Source: Pseudomonas fluorescens (GTDB lineage: Bacteria; Pseudomonadota; Gammaproteobacteria; Pseudomonadales; Pseudomonadaceae). Taken from it: a stretch of DNA of 64,000 bases. Each line of letters begins with the position of its first letter. Position 1 is the stretch's first letter. Below, in pieces: positions 45,773 through 56,165 of the stretch. Where the stretch lies: contig NZ_CABVHJ010000003.1 in the NCBI RefSeq assembly GCF_902497745.1, positions 155,299 through 219,298 of the forward strand, written 5' to 3'. The notes below the pieces were generated by a model that did not search any database, was not told the origin of the DNA, and saw nothing but the letters and a program-made list of their open reading frames with translations. Both the position numbers and the translations under genes were made by a program.

Positions 45773-46561
45773 TCAAGCCACCTGCGGAACAAGTTGTTGC
45801 GCCAACAGATGCTTGAGCAGCGCGCGATACGCCAGCACGCCACGGCTCTTGCCGTCGAATTGCGAAGGCGTGACACCGGCCCGGCTGGCGTCGCGCAGAC
45901 GGGTATCGACGGGGATATAACCCTGCCAGATCTCGTCGGGAAATTTGTCACGCAGCACGCGCAAGGTATGCATCGAAGCTTGCGTACGGCGATCGAACAG
46001 GGTCGGCACGATGCTGAACGGCAATGCCTGTTTGCGCGAGCGGTTGATCATCGCCAGGGTGTTGACCATACGCTCCAGACCTTTGACGGCCAGGTGTTCG
46101 GTCTGCACAGGGATCACCAATTGCTGGCTCGCTGCGAGGGCGTTGACCATCAGCACGCCGAGCAACGGTGGGCTGTCGATCACCGCGTAATCGAAGTCCT
46201 GCCACAGTTGCGCCAGACTCTTGGCGATCACCAGACCCAGACCACTCTGCCCCGGCGACTGACGCTCGAGGGTTGCCAGCGCGGTGCTCGACGGCAGCAG
46301 GGAAATACGTTCGTCACTGGTCGACAACAGCAACTGCCCTGGCAGGCCTTGCGGCACGCTGCCCTTGTGCAGAAACAGGTCGTAGTTGCTGTGTTCCAGG
46401 CTGTCGGGGTCGTAGCCGAAATAGCTGGTCATCGAGCCGTGCGGGTCGAGATCGACCACAACCACGCGCTTGCCCGCCTCGGCCAGCAATCCGGCTAAAG
46501 CGATGGAAGATGTGGTTTTACCGACACCACCCTTTTGATTGGCGACTGCCCAGACTCTCAT
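45773..46561 (-). CDS. ParA-family ATPase of the chemotaxis operon (ParC-like)
   Basis: A 262-residue Walker-type ATPase. The deviant Walker A is VANQKGGVGKTTSSIALAGLLAEAG, with the switch region VVVDLDPHGSMTSYFGYDPD and DYAVIDSPPLLG. ParC in this position marks the cell pole and recruits chemotaxis arrays through ParP, giving each daughter cell one array. It should not be confused with topoisomerase IV subunit ParC. No ParB-like gene or parS cluster is nearby, which argues against plasmid-type partitioning. Confidence 0.9.
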   Translation of the reverse strand: MRVWAVANQKGGVGKTTSSIALAGLLAEAGKRVVVVDLDPHGSMTSYFGYDPDSLEHSNYDLFLHKGSVPQGLPGQLLLSTSDERISLLPSSTALATLERQSPGQSGLGLVIAKSLAQLWQDFDYAVIDSPPLLGVLMVNALAASQQLVIPVQTEHLAVKGLERMVNTLAMINRSRKQALPFSIVPTLFDRRTQASMHTLRVLRDKFPDEIWQGYIPVDTRLRDASRAGVTPSQFDGKSRGVLAYRALLKHLLAQQLVPQVA

Positions 46562-46604
46562 TCAGTTCGTTCCTCCCGGCCGATATGCTCGACCGAGACA
46601 TAGC

Positions 46605-47495
46605 TCAGCGTGTTAATGCGGGTGACGGAGAATTGACGGCACTCTCGCGTCCCGGCGTCTTGACCGGGGTCGGTGCAGTTTGTGTGCCAGCACGCTTCAA
46701 CGCGGCATCCGGTTGCGCATTAGCGGTACCAGTGCCCGTCAGGCTGCGACGCACATCGAGATTGCGCGACACCACCAGCACCACGCGACGGTTTTTCGCG
46801 CGGCCTTCAACAGTGGCGTTATTGGCCACCGGTTGGAACTCACCGTAACCCACCGACGCCAGCCGGCCAGGATTGACACCCTGCATCGCCAGCATGCGCA
46901 CGATGCTTGCCGAACGCGCCGAGGACAGCTCCCAGTTGGTCGGGTACTGCGCGGTGCGGATCGGTTGATCATCCGTGAAGCCTTCGACGTGAATCGGGTT
47001 GTCGAACGGTTTCAGAATCGCTGCAACCTTGTCGATGATGTTGAAGGCGATGTCGCTTGGCATGGCATCGCCACTGCCGAACAACAGGCTGGAGTTGAGT
47101 TCGATCTCGACCCACAACTCGTTGCCGCGCACGGTCATCTGGTTGGAGCTGATCAAGTCGCCGAATGCGGCGCTGATGTCATCGGCGATGCTTTTCAGCG
47201 GATCGCTGGCACCGGCTATACCGGCATCGATCTGCTCGGCGTCCTTGACCAGTGGCTTGGCCGGGGTCACGGTTTTCGGCCGTTCGTCGCCGATCTGGAT
47301 CGGTTTGAGCGCGCGATCGGAGTCTTTGAAGACACCGACCAGCGCTTCGGAAATTTCCTTGTACTTGCCTTCGTTTATCGACGAAATCGAGTACATGACC
47401 ACGAAGAACGCGAACAGCAACGTGATGAAGTCAGCGTAGGAAACCAGCCAGCGTTCGTGGTTTACATGCTCTTCCTGGTGGCGACGACGAGCCAT
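46605..47495 (-). CDS. motD: Flagellar stator protein MotD
   Basis: A 296-residue MotB-type stator subunit. The single span has the ion-binding aspartate in SYADFITLLFAFFVVMYSISS (Asp22). The plug follows, then an OmpA-type peptidoglycan-binding domain (VEGFTDDQPIRTAQYPTNWELSSARSASIVRMLAMQGVNPGRLASVGYGEFQPVANN). The C-terminal 50 residues are a Pro/Ala-rich tail. It pairs with MotC, giving Pseudomonas a second stator besides MotAB. It lies 12 bases after motC. Confidence 0.95.
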   Translation of the reverse strand: MARRRHQEEHVNHERWLVSYADFITLLFAFFVVMYSISSINEGKYKEISEALVGVFKDSDRALKPIQIGDERPKTVTPAKPLVKDAEQIDAGIAGASDPLKSIADDISAAFGDLISSNQMTVRGNELWVEIELNSSLLFGSGDAMPSDIAFNIIDKVAAILKPFDNPIHVEGFTDDQPIRTAQYPTNWELSSARSASIVRMLAMQGVNPGRLASVGYGEFQPVANNATVEGRAKNRRVVLVVSRNLDVRRSLTGTGTANAQPDAALKRAGTQTAPTPVKTPGRESAVNSPSPALTR

Positions 47496-47507
47496 GAGGT
47501 TATTCCC

Positions 47508-48248
47508 TTAATCCATGAAGCCTTGCAGCTTCAACTCAATGGAGCGAGGGTTTTCACCTTCGGCGATCGACAGGATCCCTTCCAACAACATTTCGCGATA
47601 ACGCGACTGCCGCAACGCGATTGACTTCAGCTTGGCGGCGATTGGCAGCAACACCAGGTTGGCACTGGCCACGCCGTAGATGGTCGCGACGAAGGCGACG
47701 GCGATACCGCTGCCCAGTTGCGTCGGATCGGCGAGGTTGCCCATCACGTGGATCAGGCCCATCACTGCACCGATGATGCCGATGGTCGGCGCATAGCCGC
47801 CCATGCTTTCAAAGACTTTCGCGGCTTCGATGTCGCGGGCTTCCTGAGTGTAGAAATCCACTTCGAGGATGCTGCGGATCGCTTCCGGCTCGGCGCCGTC
47901 GACCAGCAGTTGCAGGCCTTTGCGCGAGTAGTTGTCGGGCTCGGCATCGGCCACGCCTTCCAGACCCAGCAGGCCTTCCTTGCGCGCGGTGAGGCTCCAG
48001 TTGACGACGCGATCGATGCCACCGGCCAGATCGACCCGTGGCGGAAACAGAATCCAAGCAAGGATCTGCATGGCGCGTTTGAACGCGCTCATCGGCGATT
48101 GCAGCAGTGCGGCGCCGATGGTGCCGCCCAGTACGATCAATGCCGCCGGGCCGTTGGCCAGCGCACCGAGGTGACCACCTTCAAGGTAGTTACCACCGAT
48201 GATGGCGACGAACGCCATGATGATCCCGATAAGGCTTAAAACATCCAT
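47508..48248 (-). CDS. motC: Flagellar stator protein MotC
   Basis: A 246-residue MotA/PomA-type subunit with four spans. The cytoplasmic loop carries charged residues for FliG contact (GIDRVVNWSLTARKEGLLGLE...). The channel spans are MGGYAPTIGIIGAVMGLIHVMGNL and GIAVAFVATIYGVASANLVLLPIAAKLK. The start ATG 48248 (MDVLSLIG) touches the cheB stop; a longer reading from 48257 adds MYL only. Confidence 0.95.
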   Translation of the reverse strand: MDVLSLIGIIMAFVAIIGGNYLEGGHLGALANGPAALIVLGGTIGAALLQSPMSAFKRAMQILAWILFPPRVDLAGGIDRVVNWSLTARKEGLLGLEGVADAEPDNYSRKGLQLLVDGAEPEAIRSILEVDFYTQEARDIEAAKVFESMGGYAPTIGIIGAVMGLIHVMGNLADPTQLGSGIAVAFVATIYGVASANLVLLPIAAKLKSIALRQSRYREMLLEGILSIAEGENPRSIELKLQGFMD

Positions 48249-49408
48249 CAGATACACGCCTCGACAATGTGTTTGCCGATGTCGTCGAGGCTGTACACCG
48301 CGTCGGCGAGATCAGCTTTGACGATGGCCATCGGCATGCCGTAGATCACGCAACTGGCTTCGTCTTGCGCCCACACCGCGCTGCCGCCCTGCTTGAGCAG
48401 ACGCGCGCCTTCACGGCCGTCGGCGCCCATACCGGTCAACACCACCGCCAGAACTTTGTCACCGTAGGATTTCGCCGCCGAACCGAAGGTGATATCCACG
48501 CACGGCTTGTAATTCAGACGCTCGTCTCCCGGCAGGATTTTCACCGCGCCACGGCCATCGATCATCATTTGCTTGCCACCCGGAGCCAGCAACGCCAGGC
48601 CCGGACGCAGGATATCGCCATCCTCGGCTTCCTTGACGCTGATGCGGCACAGCTTGTCAAGACGCTCGGCGAAGGCCTTGGTGAATGCTGCCGGCATGTG
48701 CTGGATCAGCACGATCGGCGCAGGGAAGTTCGCTGGCAACTGAGTCAGCACGCGTTGCAAGGCAACCGGGCCGCCCGTCGAGGTGCCGATGGCAACCAGT
48801 TTGTAGGCTTTGCGTTTCGGTGCCGGCGACGACGCGCTGGCGGCTGGGGCACGGCTTGGAGCAGGTGCATGCACAGGCGCGGGTGCCGGACGTGCCGGTG
48901 CGCTGGTGCTGTGGCTGCTGCTGTGGCTGCCGAAACTCGACGGCGCCGGAGCAGGCGTCGGTGCTGGGGCAGCAACGGGAGCCGGTGCGCTATAAGCACT
49001 GAAACGACGATTACTGCGCGAGATGCTATGCACCTTTTCGCACAGCAGTTGCTTGACCTTCTCGGGATTGCGCGAGATGTCTTCGAAATTCTTCGGCAGG
49101 AAATCCACCGCGCCGGCGTCCAGCGCATCGAGGGTGACCCGGGCGCCTTCGTGCGTCAGCGAGGAGAACATCAACACCGGGGTCGGGCAGCGCTGCATGA
49201 TGTGCCGCACTGCCGTGATGCCGTCCATCATTGGCATCTCGTAGTCCATGGTGATCACGTCCGGCTTGAGTGCCAGCGCCTGATCGATCGCCTCTTTACC
49301 GTTGGTTGCGGTGCCGACCACCTGAATGCTCGGATCCGCAGAAAGAATTTCCGAGACGCGGCGGCGGAAAAAACCCGAATCGTCCACCACCAGGACTTTG
49401 ACTGCCAT
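48248..49408 (-). CDS. cheB: Chemotaxis protein-glutamate methylesterase/deamidase CheB
   Basis: A 386-residue response regulator and methylesterase that resets chemoreceptors. The receiver domain (1-125) has the phosphoryl aspartate in [14 protein letters not shown] long Pro/Ala/Ser/His linker spans about 140-190. The catalytic domain has the triad in [12 protein letters not shown] (Ser), IQHMPAAFT (His) and [12 protein letters not shown] (Asp). ATG 49408 ([12 protein letters not shown]) was chosen; the 31-residue upstream extension lacks family similarity. Confidence 0.96.
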   Translation of the reverse strand: MAVKVLVVDDSGFFRRRVSEILSADPSIQVVGTATNGKEAIDQALALKPDVITMDYEMPMMDGITAVRHIMQRCPTPVLMFSSLTHEGARVTLDALDAGAVDFLPKNFEDISRNPEKVKQLLCEKVHSISRSNRRFSAYSAPAPVAAPAPTPAPAPSSFGSHSSSHSTSAPARPAPAPVHAPAPSRAPAASASSPAPKRKAYKLVAIGTSTGGPVALQRVLTQLPANFPAPIVLIQHMPAAFTKAFAERLDKLCRISVKEAEDGDILRPGLALLAPGGKQMMIDGRGAVKILPGDERLNYKPCVDITFGSAAKSYGDKVLAVVLTGMGADGREGARLLKQGGSAVWAQDEASCVIYGMPMAIVKADLADAVYSLDDIGKHIVEACI

Positions 49409-49457
49409 AAACACTCCATTAGGTGCAGCGGGACGTTGCCGCCCCGCCGCCCCGGAT

Positions 49458-51728
49458 TCAAATACGCCGTGCGGCGTAACGCTTGAGCATGCTTGGAACA
49501 TCGAGAATCAGCGCGATGCGGCCGTCACCAGTGATGGTGGCGCCGGACATGCCCGGAGTGCCCTGCAGCATTTTGCCCAATGGCTTGATGACCACTTCTT
49601 CCTGACCGACCAGTTGATCGACGACGAAGCCGATCCGCTGCGTGCCCACCGAAAGGATCACCACGTGGCCTTCACGCTGCTCTTCGTGAGCGGCGGAGCT
49701 GACCAGCCAGCGCTTGAGGTAGAACAATGGCAGCGCCTTGTCCCGCACGATCACCACTTCCTGACCGTCGACGACGTTGGTGGTCGACAGGTCGAGGTGG
49801 AAGATTTCGTTGACGTTGACCAACGGGAACGCAAACGCCTGATTGCCGAGCATGACCATCAGGGTTGGCATGATCGCGAGGGTCAGCGGCACCTTGATGA
49901 CGATCTTCGAGCCCTGGCCCTTGGTCGAGTAAATGTTGATCGAACCATTGAGCTGGGAAATCTTGGTTTTCACCACGTCCATGCCGACACCGCGGCCGGA
50001 CACGTCGGAGATCTCGGTCTTGGTCGAGAAACCCGGGGCGAAAATCAGGTTGTAGCACTCGGTATCGCTGAGGCGATCGGCCGCGTCCTTGTCCATCACA
50101 CCGCGTTTTACCGCGATGGCGCGCAGGACGTTCGGGTCCATGCCTTTGCCGTCATCGGAAATCGACAGCAGGATATGGTCGCCCTCTTGCTCGGCCGCCA
50201 GCACCACGCGACCGCCACGGGCCTTGCCCGAGGCTTCGCGTTCTTCCGGCGACTCGATGCCGTGGTCGACGGCGTTGCGCACCAAGTGGACCAGCGGGTC
50301 GGCCAGGGCCTCGACAAGGTTTTTGTCGAGGTCGGTTTCTTCACCCACCAGTTCCAGGTTGATCTCTTTCTTGAGCTGACGCGCAAGGTCACGAACCAGA
50401 CGCGGGAAGCGCCCGAAGACCTTCTTGATCGGCTGCATCCGCGTCTTCATTACGGCGGTCTGCAAGTCAGCCGTGACCACGTCGAGGTTCGACACGGCCT
50501 TTTGCATGGCTTCATCGCCGCTATTCAGACCCAGGCGCACCAGACGGTTACGCACCAGCACCAGTTCGCCGACCATGTTCATGATTTCGTCGAGACGTGC
50601 CGTGTCGACGCGCACGGTGGTTTCGGCTTCGCTCGCCGGTTTTTCCGGTGGCGGTGTCGCCGGCGCACGGGCCGGAGCCGGGGCAGCAGCGGCGGCCGGT
50701 TTCGGTGCTTCGGCTTTCGGTTCAGGCTTGGCGGCAGGCTTGGGCGCAGCAACAGCGGCCGGTGCCTTGGCGGCTGGCGTGGCGACGGTCGAAGCACTGC
50801 CAGCAGCGGCGGTGCCGACTTCGGAGAACTTGCCTTTGCCATGCAATTCGTCGAGCAGCGACTCGAACTCGTGATCGCTGATCAGATCGCTGCCAGCCGC
50901 GGCGGCCGCTGGAGCAGCAGGCGCAGGTGCCGAGGCAATCGCCGACTCCAGCGCATCGACGGCAAAGTTGCCCTTGCCATGCAACTGATCGAGCAGGGCT
51001 TCGAATTCGTCGTCGGTGATGTCGGAGCTGTCGCCCTTGGCCGGTGCCGCAGGGGCTGCCGCCGCTGGTGCAACTGCGTCCACCGCGAACTGACCTTTGC
51101 CGTGCAGTTGATCGAGCAACGACTCGAACTCGGCATCGGTGATTTCATCGCTCGCAGCTTCAGCAGCCGTTTGCGCAGGTGCGGCAGCAGCCGGGGCTTC
51201 AGCTTCAGCCTTGACGGCGTTCAGCGAATCCAGCAGCTGTTCGAATTCGTTATCGGTGATGTCGCCCGACGCGTCGCCTTCAACGACGAGTTCTTCGATC
51301 ATCTCGGCCACTGGCGAAGCCGGGGCCGCGTCCGCCGATTGCGGTTCGGCCAAGCGCGCCAGAGCGGCCAGCAGTTCCGGGGTAGCGGCGGTGATCGGAG
51401 CACGCTCACGAACCTCAGTGAACATGCTGTTCACCGCGTCCAGTGCTTCGAGGACAACGTCCATCAGTTCTGCATCAACGCGACGCTCACCCTTACGCAG
51501 GATGTCGAACACGTTTTCGGCGATGTGACAGCACTCCACCAGCTCATTGAGCTGAAGGAAGCCGGCGCCCCCTTTTACAGTGTGGAAACCGCGAAAAATT
51601 GCGTTGAGCAGATCTGCGTCATCCGGGCGGCTTTCCAGCTCGACCAGTTGTTCAGACAGTTGCTCAAGAATCTCGCCGGCCTCAACCAGGAAATCCTGAA
51701 GGATCTCTTCATCGGCGCCGAAGCTCAT
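49458..51728 (-). CDS. cheA: Chemotaxis histidine kinase CheA
   Basis: A 756-residue kinase. P1 (1-130) has the phospho-accepting His49 in [16 protein letters not shown]. Residues 150-370 form a long Ala/Pro linker holding four spaced copies of a D-x-EFE-xLLD-x-L(HGKG) motif (155-170, 193-214, 234-255, 280-301). P3 begins near 372 ([19 protein letters not shown]). The kinase domain has [17 protein letters not shown] and [12 protein letters not shown]-terminal P5/CheW-like domain follows. No separate canonical P2 is obvious. Neighbours cheB, cheZ and cheY complete the pathway. Confidence 0.96.
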   Translation of the reverse strand: MSFGADEEILQDFLVEAGEILEQLSEQLVELESRPDDADLLNAIFRGFHTVKGGAGFLQLNELVECCHIAENVFDILRKGERRVDAELMDVVLEALDAVNSMFTEVRERAPITAATPELLAALARLAEPQSADAAPASPVAEMIEELVVEGDASGDITDNEFEQLLDSLNAVKAEAEAPAAAAPAQTAAEAASDEITDAEFESLLDQLHGKGQFAVDAVAPAAAAPAAPAKGDSSDITDDEFEALLDQLHGKGNFAVDALESAIASAPAPAAPAAAAAGSDLISDHEFESLLDELHGKGKFSEVGTAAAGSASTVATPAAKAPAAVAAPKPAAKPEPKAEAPKPAAAAAPAPARAPATPPPEKPASEAETTVRVDTARLDEIMNMVGELVLVRNRLVRLGLNSGDEAMQKAVSNLDVVTADLQTAVMKTRMQPIKKVFGRFPRLVRDLARQLKKEINLELVGEETDLDKNLVEALADPLVHLVRNAVDHGIESPEEREASGKARGGRVVLAAEQEGDHILLSISDDGKGMDPNVLRAIAVKRGVMDKDAADRLSDTECYNLIFAPGFSTKTEISDVSGRGVGMDVVKTKISQLNGSINIYSTKGQGSKIVIKVPLTLAIMPTLMVMLGNQAFAFPLVNVNEIFHLDLSTTNVVDGQEVVIVRDKALPLFYLKRWLVSSAAHEEQREGHVVILSVGTQRIGFVVDQLVGQEEVVIKPLGKMLQGTPGMSGATITGDGRIALILDVPSMLKRYAARRI

Positions 51729-51784
51729 TAATGGGGTGCTCCTACAGGTCTAAAAACCCAAAAAACCTGAAATTCCAAAAAACT

Positions 51785-52573
51785 CTAGAATCCAAGGCTG
51801 GATAACAAATCGTCCACATCGTCCTGACCGGACACAACGTCTTCTCGTTTATCGGCATGAATCTGCGGACCTTCACCCTGCGAGAGATGTTTTTGTGGAT
51901 CTTTTTCTGCAAGCATCGCGGCGCGGTCATGTTCGATGCCCGCAAAGCGGTCGACCTGACTGGCCATGAGCACGAGTTTGAGCAAATTGCTTTCGACTTC
52001 GGTGACCAGTTGGGTCACACGCTTGATCACCTGACCGGTCAGGTCCTGGTAATCCTGGGCCAGCAGGATGTCGTTGAGATTGCTCGACACCGCACGGTTG
52101 TCCGTGCTGCTGCGTGACAGAAAACCGTCGACCCGGCGCGCCAGTTCACGGAACTCTTCAGCCCCGACCTCACGACGCATGAAACGACCCCAATCGGCGC
52201 TCAAGGTCTGGGCTTCATCAGCCAGACTGTTGACCACCGGCGTGGCGCTTTCCACCAGATCCATGGTGCGGTTGGCCGCGGCCTCTGTCAGCTTGACCAC
52301 ATAACCCAGGCGTTCGGTGGCGTCGGTGATTTGCGACACTTCCTCGGCCTGCGGCATGTTCGGGTCGATCTGGAAATTGACGATCGCACTGTGCAGTTCA
52401 CGTGTGAGCTTGCCGACTTCCTGATACAGGCCACGGTCACGGGTCTGATTGAGCTCATGGATCAGTTGCACAGCGTCGCCGAACCTGCCTTTTTCAAGGC
52501 TTTCGACCAGTTCGACCGCGTGTTTTTTCAGGGTCGACTCGAAATCGCCCTGTGAAGATTCGTTATGCTCCAT
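51785..52573 (-). CDS. cheZ: CheY-phosphate phosphatase CheZ
   Basis: A 262-residue helical phosphatase that removes the phosphate from CheY-P. The conserved catalytic block is NDILLAQDYQDLTGQVIKRV, with the Gln-rich QDYQDLTGQ core. The extreme C-terminus DDVDDLLSSLGF is the CheY-binding peptide. It is encoded between cheY and cheA. Confidence 0.96.
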   Translation of the reverse strand: MEHNESSQGDFESTLKKHAVELVESLEKGRFGDAVQLIHELNQTRDRGLYQEVGKLTRELHSAIVNFQIDPNMPQAEEVSQITDATERLGYVVKLTEAAANRTMDLVESATPVVNSLADEAQTLSADWGRFMRREVGAEEFRELARRVDGFLSRSSTDNRAVSSNLNDILLAQDYQDLTGQVIKRVTQLVTEVESNLLKLVLMASQVDRFAGIEHDRAAMLAEKDPQKHLSQGEGPQIHADKREDVVSGQDDVDDLLSSLGF

Positions 52574-52591
52574 AGCTCCCCCGCGCGTTCA

Positions 52592-52963
52592 TCAGCCGAT
52601 GCGTTCGAAAATCTTCTCGATTTTGTCTTTCAACGCCTGAGCCGTGAAAGGTTTGACTACGTAGCCGTTCACACCGGCCTGAGCGGCCTCGATGATCTGC
52701 TCGCGCTTGGCTTCTGCAGTCACCATCAGCACTGGCAGGTGCTTGAGTTTTTCATCGGCACGCACGTGGCGCAGCAGGTCGATACCGGTCATGCCCGGCA
52801 TGTTCCAGTCCGTTACCAGAAAGTCGATGCTGCCGCTGTTGAGCACTGGAATGGCAGTCACGCCATCGTCAGCCTCGACGGTGTTGGTGAACCCAAGATC
52901 ACGCAGCAGGTTCTTGATGATCCGCCGCATCGTTGAGAAGTCATCAACGATGAGGATTTTCAT
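52592..52963 (-). CDS. cheY: Chemotaxis response regulator CheY
   Basis: A 123-residue single-domain receiver that, when phosphorylated, switches flagellar rotation. The acidic pocket is VDDFS, the phosphoryl aspartate is in [13 protein letters not shown], and the switch residues include VMVTAEAK and [10 protein letters not shown] start at ATG 52963 ([10 protein letters not shown]), the usual N-terminus. GGAGG lies 18 bases upstream, better placed for an in-frame TTG at 52975 that would add four residues, so the true start could be that TTG. Confidence 0.96.
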   Translation of the reverse strand: MKILIVDDFSTMRRIIKNLLRDLGFTNTVEADDGVTAIPVLNSGSIDFLVTDWNMPGMTGIDLLRHVRADEKLKHLPVLMVTAEAKREQIIEAAQAGVNGYVVKPFTAQALKDKIEKIFERIG

Positions 52964-53129
52964 GTCTTTGTTCAATTCGACCTCCAAGCAGTCTTAAACG
53001 CGCCCAGCACCTGGACGCGCCACTTCAATCAATCGGCGCAGCACTCAAAGACTGTCTGGAGCACAACAGAGCAAGACCGGTGCCGTTCACCACCGCACCA
53101 GCCTCGTTCGCAGTGTCCCCACACTGCCT

Positions 53130-53870
53130 TCAGCGCGCTCGCCACTCTCCCAAACGCCCCCGCAAACGGGCCGCGCACTGGCTGTGTAACTGGCTGACCC
53201 GCGATTCACTGACGCCAAGGACTTCACCGATCTCCTTGAGGTTCAGCTCTTCGTCGTAGTACAGCGCCAACACCAGTCGCTCACGCTCCGGCAAATTGGC
53301 AATCGCGTCCGCCAACGCCGCCTGGAAACGCTCATCTTCCAGATCGCGTGACGGCTCAAGATGAGCACTCGCGCCATCCTCGTGCAGCCCTTCATGTTCG
53401 CCGTCCTGCAACAGGTCGTCGAAACTGAACAGGCGGCTGCCCAAGGTGTCATTCAAAATCCCGTAGTAATCGTCGAGACTCAATTGGAGTTCGGCCGCAA
53501 CCTCGTGATCTTTAGCATCACGGCCGGTTTTAGCTTCAATTGAGCGAATTGCGTCGCTGACCATACGGGTATTGCGGTGAACCGAGCGTGGCGCCCAGTC
53601 CCCTTTGCGCACTTCGTCGAGCATCGCGCCGCGGATTCGTATGCCCGCGTACGTTTCGAAACTGGCGCCTTTGCTGGCGTCGTATTTGGTCGAGACTTCG
53701 AGCAGGCCGATCATCCCGGCCTGGATCAGGTCTTCGACCTGCACACTGGCCGGCAAGCGTGCCAGCAAGTGGTAGGCAATGCGTTTGACCAGTGGCGCGT
53801 AACGCTCGATGAGTTCGTACTGCGCGTCACGTGCCGACTTCTTGTAGTAGTTCATACCGCTTGCGGTCAT
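53130..53870 (-). CDS. fliA: Flagellar sigma factor FliA (sigma-28)
   Basis: A 246-residue sigma factor for late flagellar and chemotaxis genes. Region 2 reads LIERYAPLVKRIAYHLLARLPASVQVEDLIQAGMIGLLEVSTKYDASKGASFETYAGIRIRGAMLDEVRKGDWAPRSV. Region 4 reads ERLVLALYYDEELNLKEIGEVLGVSESRVSQLHSQC. Activity is normally held by anti-sigma FlgM, which is encoded elsewhere. Its ATG overlaps the fleN stop. Confidence 0.97.
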   Translation of the reverse strand: MTASGMNYYKKSARDAQYELIERYAPLVKRIAYHLLARLPASVQVEDLIQAGMIGLLEVSTKYDASKGASFETYAGIRIRGAMLDEVRKGDWAPRSVHRNTRMVSDAIRSIEAKTGRDAKDHEVAAELQLSLDDYYGILNDTLGSRLFSFDDLLQDGEHEGLHEDGASAHLEPSRDLEDERFQAALADAIANLPERERLVLALYYDEELNLKEIGEVLGVSESRVSQLHSQCAARLRGRLGEWRAR

Positions 53871-54697
53871 AGCACGGGCCCTGCCGTTTGCTGCACGAGG
53901 CGCTCGACGAAAAACTCAAGGTGGCCACGCGGGTTGGCGGGCAGCGGCCAGGTGTCGACCTTCTGCGCGATCGCCTTGAACGCCAGTGCGCACTTGGAAC
54001 GCGGGAAGGCTTCGTACACCGCACGCTGCTTCTGCACCGCTTTACGCACGCTTTCGTCGTAAGGCACGGCGCCGACGTATTGTAGGGCCACGTCAAGGAA
54101 GCGATCCGTGACCTTGGTCAACTTGGCGAACAGGTTGCGCCCTTCCTGCGGGCTCTGCGCCATGTTGGCGAGGACGCGGAAGCGGTTCATGCCGTAGTCG
54201 CGGTTAAGCAATTTGATCAGCGCGTAGGCGTCGGTGATCGAGGTCGGCTCGTCGCAGACCACCAGCAACACTTCTTGCGCTGCGCGTACGAAACTGACTA
54301 CCGAGTCACCAATACCCGCAGCGGTGTCGATCACCAGTACGTCGAGATTGTCGCCGATATCGCTGAACGCCTGAATCAGACCGGCGTGTTGCGCCGGGCT
54401 CAGGTGCACCATGCTTTGCGTGCCGGACGCGGCCGGGACGATGCGAATGCCACCGGGGCCTTGCAACAGCACGTCGCGCAATTCGCAGCGGCCTTCGATC
54501 ACGTCGGCCAATGTGCGTTTAGGAGTCAGACCCAACAAAACGTCGACGTTCGCCAGTCCCAGATCGGCGTCCAGCAGCATGACCCGACGGCCAAGCTCTG
54601 CCAGCGCCAGAGACAAGTTCACTGACACGTTAGTCTTGCCGACGCCACCTTTGCCGCCGGTCACCGCGATCACCTGTACGGGATGCATGCTGCCCAT
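53867..54697 (-). CDS. fleN: Flagellar number regulator FleN (FlhG), MinD-type ATPase
   Basis: A 276-residue ParA/MinD ATPase that restrains FleQ and sets a single polar flagellum in Pseudomonas. The deviant Walker A is VTGGKGGVGKTNVSVNLSLALA. The Walker A' and B regions are LLDADLGLANVDVLLGL and LDVLVIDTAAGIGDSVVSF. It lies between flhF and fliA. The start is ATG 54697; a second in-frame ATG four codons later (MHPVQVIAV) is also plausible because no strong ribosome site is visible. Confidence 0.96.
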   Translation of the reverse strand: MGSMHPVQVIAVTGGKGGVGKTNVSVNLSLALAELGRRVMLLDADLGLANVDVLLGLTPKRTLADVIEGRCELRDVLLQGPGGIRIVPAASGTQSMVHLSPAQHAGLIQAFSDIGDNLDVLVIDTAAGIGDSVVSFVRAAQEVLLVVCDEPTSITDAYALIKLLNRDYGMNRFRVLANMAQSPQEGRNLFAKLTKVTDRFLDVALQYVGAVPYDESVRKAVQKQRAVYEAFPRSKCALAFKAIAQKVDTWPLPANPRGHLEFFVERLVQQTAGPVL

Positions 54698-54813
54698 GTT
54701 ATTTCTTTACCTTGTCTTGCATAGACGGAGGCCACATTACTGGCTGCGCGTTCACAACCGGAACAATGCATGGCAGACCATCGATGTAGGTACAAAAACT
54801 GTTCATGAATACC

Positions 54814-56154
54814 TCAGCCAACCTGCTTGGTCGGGCTGTGATAGATATCAGCGAACATGTCAGCCATGGCTTCTTCGCTGGGTTCTTCCTGCATTTGCAC
54901 GCTGACGGCGCGGCTGACCAATTGATGACGGCGCGGCAGATGCAAATCATCCGGAATCCGTGGGCCATCGGTCAGGTACGCGACCGGCAATTCATGACTG
55001 ATCGCCAGGCTCAACACTTCGCCAAGGCTGGCCGTTTCATCCAGTTTAGTCAGGATGCAGCCGGCTAGCCCGCAACGCTTGTAACTGTGATAAGCGGCGG
55101 TTAGAACCTGTTTCTGGCTGGTGGTTGCCAAGACCAGATAATTTTTTGAACGAATGCCACGCCCGGCCAGACTTTCGAGCTGCATGCGCAGGGCTGGATC
55201 GCTGGCTTGCAGGCCGGCAGTATCGATAAATACCACGCGTTTGCGCAGCAGTGGATCAAGCGCTTGCACCAACGATTGGCCCGGATCGACGTGGGTCACC
55301 GGCACATTGAGAATGCGCCCCAGCGTCTTCAGTTGTTCCTGCGCACCGATGCGGAAACTGTCCATGCTCACCAGCGCGACGTTTTGCGCGCCGTACTTGA
55401 GCACGTAACGCGCGGCGAGCTTGGCCAGCGTGGTGGTCTTGCCCATGCCGGCAGGGCCGACCATGGCGATCACACCGCCCTCTTCCAGCGGCTCGACTTC
55501 CGGTACGGCAATCATCCGCGCCAGGTGCGCGAGCAGCATGCGCCAAGCCTGACGCGGCTCCTCGATATCAGTGATCATCGCCAGCAGATCGCGCGACAGC
55601 GGGCCGGACAGACCGATACGTTGCAGACGACGATACAGGTTGGCTTGCGCCGGACGGCTACCTTGCAGCTGATTCCAGGCCAGGGTGCCGAGCTGAACTT
55701 CCATCAGCTCGCGCAGGCTGTTCAATTCGAAACGCATCGAATCCAGTGCACGCGGATCAACACCGCCGGAGGACTGCGCAGGCGCCGGGGCTGGACGCGC
55801 CGGTGCGGCATAGGTCGGCTCGCTCAGCGGTTCAGCGGCGGTCAGCGGCAGGCCGGCCGTCAACGGCAGCCCGGCGAAAATCTGGCGATTGCTATTGCCG
55901 TCGGCTTCGCCACGCAGGCTCAGCTCGGCCTGGGCGGTGACGATGCGCGACTGGGTCTTGCGCAGCTCGTCTTCGAGTTCCATGTTCGGAACCCGTGGCG
56001 CCAGCGCCGACAATTTGTAATCCAGTGCCGCCGTCAGCTCGACACCGCCGGCAATGCGGCGGTTGCCAATGATGGCGGCATCAGCGCCCAGCTCATCACG
56101 AACCAGCTTCATGGCCTGACGCATATCGGCGGCAAAGAAACGCTTAACTTGCAT
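54814..56154 (-). CDS. flhF: Flagellar placement GTPase FlhF
   Basis: A 446-residue SRP-type GTPase that directs the flagellum to the pole. The N-terminal basic region (MQVKRFFAADMRQAMKLVRDELGADAAIIGNRRI) is followed by a variable Ala/Pro linker (about 80-135). The NG domain has P-loop MVGPAGMGKTTTLAKLAARYV, a DTAGL element in VVFIDTAGLQASDP and TKLDE in CILTKLDETASLGEVLSL. It sits between flhA and fleN, 11 bases after flhA. Confidence 0.96.
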   Translation of the reverse strand: MQVKRFFAADMRQAMKLVRDELGADAAIIGNRRIAGGVELTAALDYKLSALAPRVPNMELEDELRKTQSRIVTAQAELSLRGEADGNSNRQIFAGLPLTAGLPLTAAEPLSEPTYAAPARPAPAPAQSSGGVDPRALDSMRFELNSLRELMEVQLGTLAWNQLQGSRPAQANLYRRLQRIGLSGPLSRDLLAMITDIEEPRQAWRMLLAHLARMIAVPEVEPLEEGGVIAMVGPAGMGKTTTLAKLAARYVLKYGAQNVALVSMDSFRIGAQEQLKTLGRILNVPVTHVDPGQSLVQALDPLLRKRVVFIDTAGLQASDPALRMQLESLAGRGIRSKNYLVLATTSQKQVLTAAYHSYKRCGLAGCILTKLDETASLGEVLSLAISHELPVAYLTDGPRIPDDLHLPRRHQLVSRAVSVQMQEEPSEEAMADMFADIYHSPTKQVG

Positions 56155-56165
56155 AAACCACTACC

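Noticed and set aside
45773..46561. Plasmid-type ParA partition gene
   Set aside because: There is no ParB-like partner or parS repeats; its place between motD and a ParP-like gene marks it as the chemotaxis ParC ATPase.
49326..51731. 801-codon open frame opposite cheA
   Set aside because: Shadow of cheA; it is low-complexity because it mirrors the Ala/Pro linker repeats.
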